This document shows positions 11,043-22,959 of a stretch of DNA of 64,000 bases, one piece after another (position 1 is the first letter of the stretch; the number at the start of each line of letters is the position of its first letter). The stretch is from Chaetoderma sp. LZ-2023a (Eukaryota; Mollusca; Caudofoveata; Chaetodermatida; Chaetodermatidae), in contig CM067367.1 of assembly GCA_034401795.1 (NCBI GenBank), positions 32,935,733 through 32,999,732 on the forward strand, read 5' to 3'. The position numbers and the translations under genes were made by a program. The notes beneath the pieces are model-generated. The model searched no databases, was not told the origin of the DNA, and saw nothing but the letters and a program-made list of their open reading frames with translations.

Positions 11043-12145
11043 TATTAAAAAATTAAACTACGGTAATGTATGGGTGAGTGTAAGCGTACGCATGTGGGGA
11101 CGTTTGGGTGTCTGTGTATATGTCTGGATGTCCTCATCTTTTACAATTATTTACATTTTGTATCTTTATTTTATTTTTCGATCTACGTCCCTTGCTCAAG
11201 CATGTGGCTGGGCAGGTTGTAGATGGTCGAGAAACTTTAATGTTATTATAGACTAGATTCCTGTAATTGGGTGCGGTAATTGTGCGCAGCACTGTGACGT
11301 GGGCCACCGGCGTCACGCGGCTGTGCACAGATGCAGCGCTCAAGTTTTTAAAAATTGGATTGTGCTAATGTATGTGGGAGTGTAAGAGTATGCATGTGGG
11401 AACGTTCGGGTCTTTGTGTATATGTATGGATGTGGGCGTGTGTGCGCGTGTGCGCGTGTGCGCGTGTGCGCGTGTGTGCGTGCGTGCGTACGTGCGTGCG
11501 TGCGTGTGTGTGTGTGTGTGTGTGTGTGCGTGCGTGTGTGTGAGTAGGCAGGTGTATGTTGCTGGCCATGATTGTCTGTTGCTGTGTGAATGCATGCATG
11601 TGTGAAGGTTTTTGGGTGCATGAGGTTTCTCTAAAAAATAAAGTTGTGCAATATATATACACATATAATAAGAATAATTTTAAGATATACGGAATAAGTG
11701 AGAGGTTATGAGTGAGCGAGAGTGAGCGGGCGAGTGTGAGTGAGTGAGTGAGTGCATGGATGTGGATACCTGGCTGTCTGTGTCTGCAGGTGAAGCATGG
11801 GTGGATATTCGCTGTTCAGTGTATCTAAATGTAACTATATTACGTATCTACATACTATATATATATATATTTCTTCTAACATAATATCAACATATGGACA
11901 TCAGCTTTACGGGCCTTTCCTTATTGCCCTCCCTCATCTCTTATAATTATTAGAATTTTGTATTCTTACTTTATTTTTCGATCTACATCACGTGTTCAAG
12001 CATGTCGCTGGGCAGGTTGTAGATGGTCGGAAAATTTTAATGTTAAGATGGGGTAGAATTTGTTATAATTGAGTGTGGTATTTGTGCGCAGCACTGTGAC
12101 GTGGGCCACCGGCATCACATGGCTGCGCACAGATGCGGCGCTCAA
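11043..12145. repeat. Tandem/direct duplication of a ~300-bp block
   Basis: Block 1 (11043-11342) starts with 'ctacggtaatgtatgggtga'-like sequence and ends with 'gcagcactgtgacgtgggcc..gctcaag'. Block 2 starts at 11345 with the same opening and, after a GT expansion and unrelated sequence, closes at 11931-12145 with the same ~210-bp end. Both ends share 'gcgcagcactgtgacgtggg'. Block 2 is therefore expanded between its start and end. Confidence 0.8.
11433..11547. repeat. (GT)n/(GCGT)n microsatellite
   Basis: About 115 bp of alternating gt, gcgt and gtgcgc units. It gives His/Thr-rich and Val/Cys-rich open frames on both strands that are not genes. Alternating purine-pyrimidine sequence of this kind can adopt Z-DNA. 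Confidence 0.97.
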
Positions 12146-13040
12146 GATTTTACTATCCCAAATCCAAACCCCATAGTTTCCCTCTGTCCTGTCTGGTCCT
12201 CTTTCTATCTATTTGGTTGGTTTAATAATATACTCAAAATTTGTCAACTTCGATACAGTCCATTCATGCCTCTGTGTATGAATGCGCCGTTAGGTCCCTT
12301 ATTTCGAAAGATCTTTGCACCACAAGACCATAAATCTTTCATGGTCTCTTTGGAAGAATCAAGTCATACTTGGAGACTCGAGAGGTTCCTTCATCCTGTC
12401 AGTCACTGTTTCTATGTATAACTTTACCGTGTTCATTACTGTTGTACTTTTTAATTTCCTTGGTTTGTCCTGGTCTACACCCCTATCCAGTCACTCAGTG
12501 AGCCTGGATGCAGGATGCTTCTGACAGCTGGGCGGGTCATAGACAGCCAGGATTTAGGCACTTTACTTTTTATTTACATTTGCCTCATTAGTTTCTATTG
12601 TTAGTTTATCTTAGGTTAGCCTATATATTATTTAACTCATTTGGTTAAGTGCTGATGCGGCCCTATTTAACTTTATTATTGTTTATGTTTATCTCCCACC
12701 CTCCCCGCGGAATCACACATGCCATCCATTGAATCATTCCATAGTCTCACTCTATCAGACATCTCACTCATCGACTGTTTCCATCTCATCCTTTACACTA
12801 CTCCATTGTAAGTCATTCCATTTTCATAAGATCACTGCATCGTTTCATTGTCTCATGCCATCTCATCTATGCATCAGCCTAGAAATTCTTAATTCATGAG
12901 GCATTTGTTTGTTTGTATGCCGTTCCATAAAGAAGAATATATTTACACTTTTATGAAAGAAAAAAATAAAATAAAAGTAACTATGGCACACATTTTTTTT
13001 GTTGCGAGTTGTACTGTAATTTAACCATTATTAACATGGT
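12146..13040. other. No gene recognised
   Basis: A short open frame (12101-12421) has no recognisable domain. An A-rich run at about 12955-12977 ('aaaaaaataaaataaaag'-like) could be an old LINE tail. Otherwise I see nothing I can name. Confidence 0.5.
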
Positions 13041-13968
13041 ACTAATATGTTTGGTCTAGGCCGGGACAGGAGCTAGTTCTACCCATTGAGGAGAATGCTT
13101 GGCCAGCCCTCCCGCTCGGAAAACACAGCTATCTTGACGGGGTCAGTAATGTTGATCTACCGCATGAATAGAACTGTTTAAACCACACATCAAAATTACT
13201 TACAACTTTACTGTTAAATTTTTTATTAAGAGCACAACTGCTCTACCGTGCTACAAATCATTAGCGCACGAGCCGGTAAAGCGGCATAAAAAATCTGACA
13301 GTAAAATTACAGAGAGAATTTCAAAAATTCTCTTCCTTGCGTTCCAGTCTATAATCGACACGGGATGAGAACTACCTATTACAGACACCTACCAAGACGC
13401 ATGTTAATGAACTCGCGCAAATACGGGACATTATAAAGATCTTGATGTAACATATATATTTCTATCTCTCGCCTCTACAATAGACTACACCTCAGCAACA
13501 GCATTTTGGCCGTCGCCATAGATAGCCTAAACGTTTCCGATCAACCACGTGCTTTTTGGAGCCCCGTGACATTTACTATTTCCAGTAAGTTGGATCAAAC
13601 GCTTTAAACAAAAGAGCCACCCAAAGACGTGACTACCACAGCATGATGGAGGAGTGGCGAGGGTGAGTTCGGGGGATTACCGCTGACGTCACCTGACTTC
13701 CACACACCCCATCAGGCGCTCCAGCCTAAAATTCAAATAGGCAAGTTTATAAGCATCCAACCTGGAAAACCGCCTCACGCTAATTAAAAGGTGAGGCCCC
13801 GCAAAGAAAAAGTAGTACCACGTTTTTATGTTGATCAGAAGCTGTTAAATATGCGAAATAAAGACAAGTTTAATGAGCCATTCTTCCTATAATTAAAAGT
13901 GCTCCCTTTATATGGGAGGAATTAATCCTATAACGTCCAGGCTGGAAAACGAGGACACATTCATATAA

Positions 13969-14011
13969 GGATGACCGAATCACCTGTTAAAACTTTCAGG
14001 TGTGGTCATCC
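13969..14011. promoter_or_regulatory. Two-step inverted repeat upstream of promoter P1
   Basis: ggatgacc (13969-13976) pairs with ggtcatcc (14004-14011), and cacctg (13981-13986) pairs with caggtg (13997-14002). cacctg is also an E-box. It sits 9 bp before a perfect CRE, so it may be part of the same control region. Confidence 0.5.
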
Positions 14012-14019
14012 GCCGCCTG

Positions 14020-14042
14020 TGACGTCACCAAATAGTATAAAA
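14020..14042 (+). promoter_or_regulatory. Promoter P1: CRE plus TATA box
   Basis: A perfect palindromic CRE/ATF site tgacgtca (14020-14027) lies 8 bp before tataaaa (14036-14042), which is followed by ggagg. The same arrangement, with nearly the same spacing, occurs at P2 (17162-17183) and P3 (24787-24808). Transcription would start about 30 bp downstream (~14070). The downstream ORF is at 14232. Confidence 0.6.
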
Positions 14043-14231
14043 GGAGGAAGCGTGCTCTGAAACTTTGTCTTCCCGTCAAAACTCGACACCAGGGAAGAAC
14101 ATTGCATTAGGCTTCTTTCGTGTCGCAAACCAAATTCTGCTGTTTTTCTTATTATTATTTCGTTATTATATATTTGGCCTGGAAAGTCATAAACCATGAA
14201 GAGATAGGGCATTAGGTTTTGAATAAGCAAG

Positions 14232-14393
14232 ATGTCAGATTTAGCATTGTCGGATTCCGAAGAAGAAGAATTGGTACCAGTTCCAAAACGGTCCCCGTGT
14301 AACTCGTTGTTAGCTAGCGGAGAGCCATGTACCAGAACTTTCACTAGAAAATCCGACCGCACCCTTCATGTTAATAAGGATCATCTTTTCTAG
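14232..14393 (+). CDS. Small acidic ORF downstream of P1, unknown
   Basis: 53 codons from ATG 14232 to TAG 14391-14393, the first ATG-led frame of any length after the CRE/TATA promoter P1. It starts 'MSDLALSDSEEEELVPVPKR': a run of acidic residues followed by a basic patch, then a Cys/Ser/Arg-containing end. I recognise no family. The position about 165 bp below a predicted start site and the clean start make it a reasonable first exon or short protein of U1. The equivalent segment is missing from U2, so there is no comparative support. The next ORF (14446) is in another frame and may belong to a different exon. Confidence 0.35.
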   Translation: MSDLALSDSEEEELVPVPKRSPCNSLLASGEPCTRTFTRKSDRTLHVNKDHLF

Positions 14394-14445
14394 TCAGCCT
14401 TGTGAGTGACATGCCATTATCTCTACACCGCTACTCGCTACGGGG

Positions 14446-14838
14446 GTGACACACGTGCTCCATTATCGTCACCGTGTGTTGGAAGTGACGTTAGTTCCTG
14501 GGGAAGAGAATGAGGATCGTGCTGTTTTAGCCACCCGCTTCGAATCTCAGCTCCCGGTTAAACTGCTCCCGACCGAGAAAATGGCCCACACGAAGAACAC
14601 TACTCGTAGATATCCCGTTAGCCATCGTCTTCCCGCGGCTACAGTAAGCAATGTACCAACAGCCAGGCGAGAAATCCTGCCCGCAGCCATGTCTGGAAGT
14701 GTTACGCCAGTACCAATTACTTCCTCCACACTGGTCCTGAAGCAGAGTAGGAAGCGAAAGTCTCCTGCAGAAACTAGTTCAACAGCACCCGCATCGGTTA
14801 TTACTATCCAGCGACGGTCACCACACACGCCACCATAG
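14446..14838 (+). CDS. Ser/Thr/Pro/Arg-rich ORF of U1, unknown
   Basis: 130 codons, ATG 14446 to TAG 14838. No known domain. An internal Met at 14581 begins 'MAHTKNTTRR', which resembles the start of histone H3 (M-A-R-T-K-Q-T-A-R-K; five of ten identical plus conservative changes). Later come 'KQSRKRKSP', a likely basic nuclear-localisation-type patch, and a Ser/Thr/Ala-rich end. The rest does not look like a histone fold and is far too short. It could be an exon of a low-complexity nuclear protein or chance coding in decayed DNA. The following ORF overlaps in another frame. Confidence 0.35.
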   Translation: MTHVLHYRHRVLEVTLVPGEENEDRAVLATRFESQLPVKLLPTEKMAHTKNTTRRYPVSHRLPAATVSNVPTARREILPAAMSGSVTPVPITSSTLVLKQSRKRKSPAETSSTAPASVITIQRRSPHTPP

Positions 14839-14849
14839 TATCTCAGACA

Positions 14850-15104
14850 GTGTTAGCCAGTCAACCGATTTCAGTGGTAATTATGACACCTGCGGAAATA
14901 GACATTCCAAGTTACCTGCAGTCTCCATCTCCACACGAACTTACCATAGACGAAGGACCAGGACCATTGCAGCCTGTGACAATTAGTTTAACTCTGACCC
15001 GTGTTATTCAGCATCCGTCTCCTTGCCTTTCTGACCCCACAATCAGAAAGGGAACCACGGCGGAACGTCCATACGCTGGGAAGAGACGGATCGTGCACAC
15101 ATAG
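14850..15104 (+). CDS. Ser/Thr/Pro ORF with a segment conserved in U2
   Basis: 84 codons from ATG 14850; the frame is open upstream from about 14780. The opening 'SQPISVVIMTPAEIDIP' is matched on the minus strand of U2 by 'GQPISVVITTPVTIHDP' (23757-24122). The two DNA versions differ mainly at third positions over this core, which suggests it was once protein coding. The remainder is Pro/Ser/Thr-rich with 'TIDEGPGPLQPVTISL'. No domain was recognised. It is probably a fragment of the same protein as the 15163 ORF, with frameshifts or splices between. Confidence 0.4.
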   Translation: MLASQPISVVIMTPAEIDIPSYLQSPSPHELTIDEGPGPLQPVTISLTLTRVIQHPSPCLSDPTIRKGTTAERPYAGKRRIVHT

Positions 15105-15162
15105 GATATCCAGGCTGTGCCTAACATCACTGCGAGTCGTCTATTATGCTAAGTTTCGGAAG

Positions 15163-15540
15163 ATGTCGTCTCCCGCCATATCCGCTCAAGCATTACGACT
15201 TCAGCCTAATGTACAGCTCGCTGCCATCACCACAACAGCAACAGCGACCACCATGACGACTACAACCGCCACCACGACAGTGACCGACACCACCGCACCA
15301 GCAACATTGGCAACCACTAGTACCGCCGCTGCTATGCAGACGGATATATTGGAACCAGCGGTAACTGTGAGAGACATAATGGACGCGCATATTTCCGCCA
15401 CCATCACTCCTGATATTTCAGACAGTGCCAATAATGATAATAATGAAAGCATTTCAGCAGTGACAGTGCATCCACCGCGACCCACCACCGTCAGTCGCGG
15501 GACCCAGACTCAATGGGGAAATTTCGCTGCAGCGGTGTGA
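15163..15540 (+). CDS. Thr/Ala-rich ORF of U1, unknown
   Basis: 125 codons from the in-frame ATG at 15163 ('MSSPAISAQALRLQPNVQLA'); the frame is also open from 15001. The middle is a Thr/Ala run, then 'VTVRDIMDAHISATITPDIS', an Asn/Asp stretch and a Pro/Arg/Gln end. U2 carries a related inverted stretch ending 'VTIHDPVLQDISDSSIS'; the bases 'gatatttcagacagt' are identical. There is no signal peptide or membrane segment. The composition is that of a linker or mucin-like protein. Either it is an exon of an unknown gene or it has degenerated. Confidence 0.4.
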   Translation: MSSPAISAQALRLQPNVQLAAITTTATATTMTTTTATTTVTDTTAPATLATTSTAAAMQTDILEPAVTVRDIMDAHISATITPDISDSANNDNNESISAVTVHPPRPTTVSRGTQTQWGNFAAAV

Positions 15541-15679
15541 TCATATGTAATTCAGCAGAAATATCAATAGGCGATTCGTGGAAATGTATTAATTATTACT
15601 TTATTTAAAAAAATACTTTTCTTCTTAATATATATGTTAGATCAATTGAATCCCGAACATAGGATGACTACGGTTATCT

Positions 15680-15713
15680 GACACAACCGCACACTTCTGT
15701 GCCCGGTTGTGTC
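15680..15713. other. Strong hairpin 3' of the Thr-rich ORF
   Basis: gacacaaccg (15680-15689) is exactly complementary to cggttgtgtc (15704-15713), and the inner caca/tgtg also pairs. It lies 140 bp after the stop of the 15163 ORF. It is not the histone-type 3' stem-loop. The role is unknown: RNA 3'-end structure or chance. Confidence 0.5.
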
Positions 15714-16087
15714 TCACACGAAATGAGCACTGTGGATTCCGAGGTTGTAAGAACATCGTGTGCGACGTAAAAAGAATACAACATCCCGCAGTGCAATAAC
15801 GTCACAATACCGTCAAGCAGCCTCAGCTACTGCCTGATAAACCAGTTTTTAAGTTATTATTATTAAATATCTTATTTTTCTTATTATTTTTCTTCTTGTC
15901 TTAGACGTCAGGACGGATATGGGGCAGCGAGAGCTGACCGTTGCAGACCCGCAATAACGGGCCGCAAATAGATATTTATAATGATAATACTAAGTGATAC
16001 GTGTTGCATACCCCTTTATTTACCAGGGGTGCGCAAGTAATTCGGTGTGATTAATAAATAAATACCTCGTAAGGGTATGTTACATGG

Positions 16088-16224
<137 letters not shown>

Positions 16225-17103
16225 TCTTTTTGTTTTATTATATTTATATATATATACAAACTTAAATTGTGGTACGTTGGAGCTTGGGTGTCCTCTGTGG
16301 AGATCATGATTATCCGCACTCAAGGAGAACACCCATGCAAGCTATTGTTTAGAATCATATACTAAATAAAGTTATAGCACGCACCGTAATATTAGTAATA
16401 AAACAAAACAAAAAAAAGAAAAGCCTGGAAAAATAATTCCGGGTAAAAATTTGAAAAACTAAAAGTATGCCTCCCCCTCCTCTTGGCACCCCTATGTGCT
16501 CTGTCTCTTAAATACGTGTCTAATGCGTCACTACTCATCTCCGGCCACACGCCTACCCCGGGAAGTCTATGATTCCCACCTAGTGTGCGTCCGTGCGTCG
16601 ATCCGCCATGCGTGATCGTTTGCCACGGATGTCAAACTAGGAGGGGGTGGTGTAGTACGGATCGACCGGTTGGATACCGGCCGTACCAGCTAAGCTGGGT
16701 ACGCGCCGCCCGTCCTGGATTCGTTTCCTGAACCCGCCCCTCTGGGTAGAGCTATAAGCGTATATAGGCCTATGGGAGAGATAGCGTGTCGAAAAACGAC
16801 GAAGTTCGTTAAAGCGCATGCGCGCGCCAGGACGCTGTTTATATGGAGCATGTAGTTACGACCTAGATAGGATGGCGCTTTTAGTGTACAGAGGTGGTAT
16901 CCTGTAATCCTTATTGATTGCCTGTTCCCGCGAAATCTGGCATTAATCAAGACCAGAATTCAACGGGCTTTCTAAATCTGTAAACCATTTCAAAATCGGT
17001 TGGGAAATGGCTGAGTTATCCAAGGAAAACTCGTCATGATTATCTTCAAAATATTGCCGTGAAGTCATAACCACGTGGACGTAAAACTTTCGACTGCGCT
17101 ATT

Positions 17104-17183
17104 ATTGGCTGCGCGCTGATTGGCAGTTGCTCGAACGATGATTGGATAGAGCCTGTGCCTGTGACATCACGAGGAGTATAAAA
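17104..17183 (+). promoter_or_regulatory. Promoter P2: three inverted CCAAT boxes, CRE-like site, TATA box
   Basis: attgg occurs at 17104-17108, 17119-17123 and 17141-17145. It is followed by tgacatca (17162-17169) and tataaaa (17177-17183) with ggag directly after. The order and the 7-bp gap from CRE to TATA are the same in P3 of U2. NF-Y and CREB/ATF are the usual binders of these sites. No convincing long ORF follows; the first ATG (17273) opens only 21 codons. Confidence 0.6.
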
Positions 17184-17339
17184 GGAGAAGCGATCCAGTG
17201 TTCGAGAGCATCATCGGCCAGGGGACGAACAGGTTGGAGCTGTACTAGCTACGATCGACAGATATTACGCATATGACGTTCCGTCGCGTTCCCGTAGCTA
17301 CCAGTAGCCAACCCATCACCCTAAAAGCAATTTTGTAGA

Positions 17340-18343
<1,004 letters not shown>

Positions 18344-19986
18344 CAGTAGCCATCCATTCATATGTTTTACTTATTTATAGAAAACATAGGACTGCAGTGC
18401 ACGTAGAAAACACTATACAGCAACACTTATATATGTAGCACTTTCTCCCGCCACAAACACTTTTTCACTGAGGTCGCTGTCCGTGCTATAACTCTGTTTA
18501 TCCCGGCATGCTACCGACTAACCTTTTCTATTCAGCTCGATAGGATAGGTTCAAAACGATTAGAGGCACTGTCTTCATTAATCTAGCCCGCACTCCGATA
18601 AGTCTCATAAGTAAGACGTTGTCTCTCTTCATGCTCCACTCAGCCGTGTGGCCTTTTAATTGTTTGGATGCCCCATCCGCATCATGGGCCGATCCGACTC
18701 TGGGAAACTATTGGGGTTTCCGAGCGGTGATGGCCAGGGTGTGGTGTATCTTCGGATACTTAGTAGTTGGTACTTTAGGCCAATGTAGGAAAGCACTGCG
18801 AAAACATATGTATTAATTATTATTTTATTTACTGAACAATCCTCCCGCACCGCAGTGCAAAACTGGGCAACTTGTGTATAAACCTAACGAAAGGTAAAAT
18901 GGTTAGTTCCATAGGACCCGGTGACGGGCGAGATATGTACCCCCACCGAATTCCGTTAAAATGTCTGGCCATGATATTTAGATCTGCCACGCCCTTTTGG
19001 GAAGGACATTTGCATTGGGTATTCGTCTCTCTTACCGCCACTATAACGATAGAACAATGGCCTAATAATGCTTTCGTGAAATGTAACCCATGTCTTGTAA
19101 TGTTTTATGTGCTCACAGGGCGGGATGTTCGGATTCTTATCCAGTTCGGAGATCTTGCTATGTAACATGTATGAGCGCTGTCTGTAGTATTGATGTCTTA
19201 AGGCATCTGTTCTCCATGACAGCCGTGTCTAATAGCTAGGTAGATATCAGCCAGTTGCGGCCTAAAATAATTCTTGTTCTGAAAACAATTAACAGGAATT
19301 AAGCAAAGCAGAAGGCCCGCATAAATAAAGCGGCAACTACTAATTCAGCATACCTAGAATCACATAAGACGGTAACGAGGGAATCCATCAGGAATTCCCC
19401 ATCCCGTCTTCACATAAAACAGTACGCACCCATATAGTCATAATCTCACTAGGTATGGTCTTTTCTCTCTAAAAGCCTTTTTGATTGAAATATTAGAGTG
19501 GGCCCATTTTTGCCTACTACTCTTCTCCCGCTTTAAGCAGTGGCGACACCTTCCCGAGACGGAGGCCCATGTGAGGCACTTGCCTCTCGCAAGGATTCAG
19601 CGACGACGGTTCACGCCAGGATAATACTCCTCACCCAAACTAGCACTAGTAGTAGTGCCCGCGTGAGGCACATCACTTTTCGTCTGATATACCCTTCTTC
19701 CTTTCAGCTTAGAGGTATAATAACTTATAATAAGTTAAATAGTTAAGTCTCGTATATGGGAGCCTCCCTTGCGGGGATACCTCTGCGGACCTACGGGTCT
19801 GTGTGGTACCTCCGGAAGCCCCATGTTTAGAAGTTCATCTACCTGTCTCTATGTCTCGTATTTTCGTATGCTCTTATTGTAGTTTTATCTAGCATATTTT
19901 TAATTGTTTAGGTAAACTGATTGTATAGACTTATATTTTTAGGTCACCAAATCAAATCTTGTAAGTCCATAGATCACGAAATTGCT

Positions 19987-20265
19987 ATGGACAGGCATAC
20001 TGGTGACACAAACTCGTGGGATGAGACAGTTGTGTTTACTGTTCGCGACAATGGGCGCACGGCCCCACCAGAACGATTGCGTTCCACCGGCCTTAGGAGC
20101 CGGTTTTTGTTTCCTGCAGGGCAGTCACATACAAAGTCTGTTACACCCCGAGACCGGATGCTAACCAGCGTCATCACTCGTCGTGCACTTGCGGCGCGGC
20201 GAGTCGACATGATACACCGGAACGGCCCGACACTACCCGGCGAGCTACAATATGTAATAGTGTAA
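19987..20265 (+). CDS. Small ORF conserved between U1 and U2 (U1 copy), unknown
   Basis: 92 codons from ATG 19987 to TAA 20263-20265. The frame is open upstream to 19921, where a 'ttatatttttag' acceptor-like site is seen. The first ~40 residues align with the U2 ORF at 27359: shared residues include M-D-x-H-T-x-D-T-N-S-W-x-E-x-V, then N-G-R-x-A-P-x-E-R-x-R-S-T-G-x-R-S-R. Many codon differences are silent (aca/act, aac/aat, tcg/agt, ggg/ggt, tcc/tct, agc/agt), the pattern expected of selected coding sequence. After R-S-R the two diverge. The protein is basic, with no signal peptide or known domain. The gypsy fragment begins right after the stop. Confidence 0.5.
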   Translation: MDRHTGDTNSWDETVVFTVRDNGRTAPPERLRSTGLRSRFLFPAGQSHTKSVTPRDRMLTSVITRRALAARRVDMIHRNGPTLPGELQYVIV

Positions 20266-22330
20266 TGTCATGGGTTGCCAATGTGTCCCATGCCAATGAT
20301 GCGCTGTTGGCCAGCACCATTATGCTTAAGATAAAATTGTTCGTGCACCGTGGGAGCAAGTGGTTATTGATGTGCTCGGACCCGACGGATGAAGGAAACA
20401 AATACATCCTCGTATTGCAAGATTATTTTACGAAGTGAGTAGAAGCATTTGCTTTGCTGGACCAAGAGGTACCCACAGTAGCGGAGGTCCTGACTAGCAA
20501 TGCTTCGGTATGCCCTATGGACTGCACTCTGACCACGGAAGTAATTTTGAGAGCTCGCTGATCTCCGAGCTCTGCAAATTGTTTTATGTAGTCAAGACAT
20601 GTACTACGCCCTATCATCCATGATGCGATGGGATGGTAAAGAGGTTCAACTGAACCATGGTTGAGATGTTGACTAAGGAAATACACCTTGATTGTCCGAT
20701 TGGGATTTACGACTCCCATACGTGCTCATGACATACCACACTTCGACACATTCCAGCATGAGTCATACCCCTGCTCGGTTAATGTTAGGCCGTGAATTAG
20801 CCTTACCCCTGGATCTCGCCATGCCTAGGATTCTAGGAGAGAAAAATACACCATCTTTTTACGTAGAGCTCATGTGGCAGCGGATAGAACAGGCCCATGA
20901 GCTAGTGAGAGAATCGCTATCCACTGCACATGGCGTAGAAAACCGGCGAGTGCATGGAGACCCGTATGAGGCAGGGAAAATGGTTTGGGTTCACGATTTG
21001 CGACGTTCTGCAAACGTGCTGAGTAAACTGAGTTACCAGTGGAAAAGCTCCTATGTGGTAGTTGGTAAGAAGTTGGACGTGACCTACCAGATCCACGCCT
21101 CGTATGGCCTGACCTCAGTCATCCACTTCGATCGACTTAAACTTAACTTGTGTTAGTGACGACCCGGTGCCAGAGCTCGGACTGAGCATTCCACGTAACA
21201 CCGGTACCCAGACAGATGTCTCTACGTAAACATGTATTCCCGACATTAGTCCAGAGCACTGCGGTGACAGTTCGACCCCTCTCCTACCAAGCCAGGAGTC
21301 CGGCGAACATATGACTAGCACTGAAGATGATGACAAGCTACGTACTCGCCCTCTCCCTCCTTAGAGCGGGTCTGCAAGATCTGGGAAGTCGTATCTGAAG
21401 ACTTTCTCGTTTGTGCTGTCCAAGGGGAAGGACGGAAAAGTTGTTCCGCCGACCTCTTCCCATTCCCACCCACTTCATGCTATTACCCCAATTATAGAGT
21501 TACCACAGGCCAAAGCTGAGGCTGCCCTGGGCCGTGCTTCTTGCGAGGATGGAACATATAATAAATAGCATGGACATGAAGATGCTTGATGAGGCCTTGG
21601 CCTGTCACAGAGAACAGAAAAAACGCACAACTCGATGCACTCCCACTCAAATCCCCAAAATCGCCAGACCACCCCCACTCTGAGTTGAACCCCATCCATT
21701 AGCAACACCACCCCCCCCCCCACTCCACCTGGCATTTCTAATCAATGCTCCGAGTTCGGACATCACATGTCCTGTCCATTTCACACTCCACTCGACGTCT
21801 GTTGACTGTCAATCTTCAGATATGAGAGAGTCAGCTGTTTCAGAGGAGTCAGCATCCCACACCACAGTCACCCCACCACTGGTTGTGGGCAGGGAACCAG
21901 CCTGTTCAGCAGACTCTTGGTTCGAATATTCCTGGTATAACCCGCCCCCCCCCCCCCCCTCATGAACAGTCAGAACATCACACCAAGACATAGAAAGTCA
22001 GGAGCATACAGAACACACTTGCCTTCAAGGCTGGATACGTCAATTCTTCATTGCGCGAACACTACATGCAGACCCGATTATATAGGAAGTATAACGGAGA
22101 CATTCAACACCACCAACAACATAGATAGCACGCACCTAACTTTTGTAACAGAAAAAGTTAAACACCTTTTTCTGCAACATTCCCTACTGTATGAATGCGG
22201 TGAGTTCATGACCCACCGCAACCTGACTTTCCACAACAGCAACAGAATCGGCATTAACCAGCGTGGAAAACTGGATCTGCCCACTGCACATTAAACCAGC
22301 GCCATACAGCAGACCCGACTTCCCTACAAC
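20266..22330 (+). mobile_element. Ty3/gypsy-type remnant, copy 2, 5'-truncated in integrase
   Basis: Starts abruptly at a point equal to ~4842 of copy 1 ('catgggttgccaa.tgt.tcccat') and follows it to the shared 3' end (6715 / 22045). RT and RNase H are absent. Catalytic-site DNA of the integrase is still recognisable at 20500-20650 but with stops. LTR elements are not normally 5'-truncated, so the left edge is a deletion or recombination breakpoint within unit U1. The assignment of 22046-22330 to the element is uncertain. Confidence 0.75.
20692..21156 (+). pseudogene. Ty3/gypsy integrase C-terminal part, copy 2
   Basis: 154 codons covering the end of the DDE core ('DWDLRLPYVLMTYHTSTHSS', 'ARLMLGRELALPLDLAM') and the post-core module 'VHGDPYEAGKMVWVHDLRRS' to 'SVIHFDRLKLNLC'. 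It is clearly the same family as 5290-5760; the diagnostic GPY is changed to SSY. Upstream integrase (20266-20690) is present in broken frames. It is non-functional. Confidence 0.8.
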
Positions 22331-22959
22331 AGAACACTACCATCATCAGCACAAGTCAACATTTTCCGCAAGCGCCACCTTATCAGGTAATGTGAGAAAC
22401 TGATGCGGTAAGGAGGTGAGACATCGCTGCCATCTACAGTATGTGCTACAAGGGACTCCCCCCCCCACCCGCCCCCGCCCCCCCCCCCTTGGAAACGTTG
22501 TACGTAAACAGCTAAACAAAGACACCTCAATCACACGTAATAACAGCCAACATTATTAAGTGAGCAAGATGACCGTAGTCTGTCGTCGGTAGCTAGTACG
22601 AGATAGGCACAGAAAGTGAAATTCGATAATGTTCTGTATCAAGTACGACAGCACCCATCATGGTCATCCGCATTCTAAAGTAACTCTGTCACGTTCTAAA
22701 AAGGACTCGGCCATTACAGAGTGAAATACATCATGTCCGATAAAATTGACACCACAATCACTGCAGTGACCCTCCCCAAACTGCAATAAAAACCTTCACA
22801 CTTCACGACAGCGCAAGATTCATCCGCAGATAAGCAGCCACGTGTATCAATCAAATTCACCAACACAACAGAGACACATACACTCAGGATGACTGTTTCA
22901 CAAACTCCATACGATGGTATTGTAAATTGTAAACTGTGGCACGCACTTTCCAAGCTGTA
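22331..22959. other. No gene recognised; C-rich runs
   Basis: Holds a polyC-rich tract (about 22459-22489) and low-quality open frames only. It lies between the gypsy remnant and the start of U2. Confidence 0.5.

Noticed and set aside
11340..11664. His/Thr- and Val/Cys-rich ORFs
   Set aside because: Frames of the GT/GCGT tract on either strand.
14446..14838. Histone H3 gene or pseudogene
   Set aside because: Only the first ten residues resemble H3; no globular domain follows.
21900..21930. tRNA-like 'ggttcgaat' T-loop
   Set aside because: No acceptor stem, D-arm or anticodon arm can be built around it.
20266..22330. Intact LTR retrotransposon between U1 and U2
   Set aside because: No LTR pair, no gag, no RT, and stops throughout the integrase.
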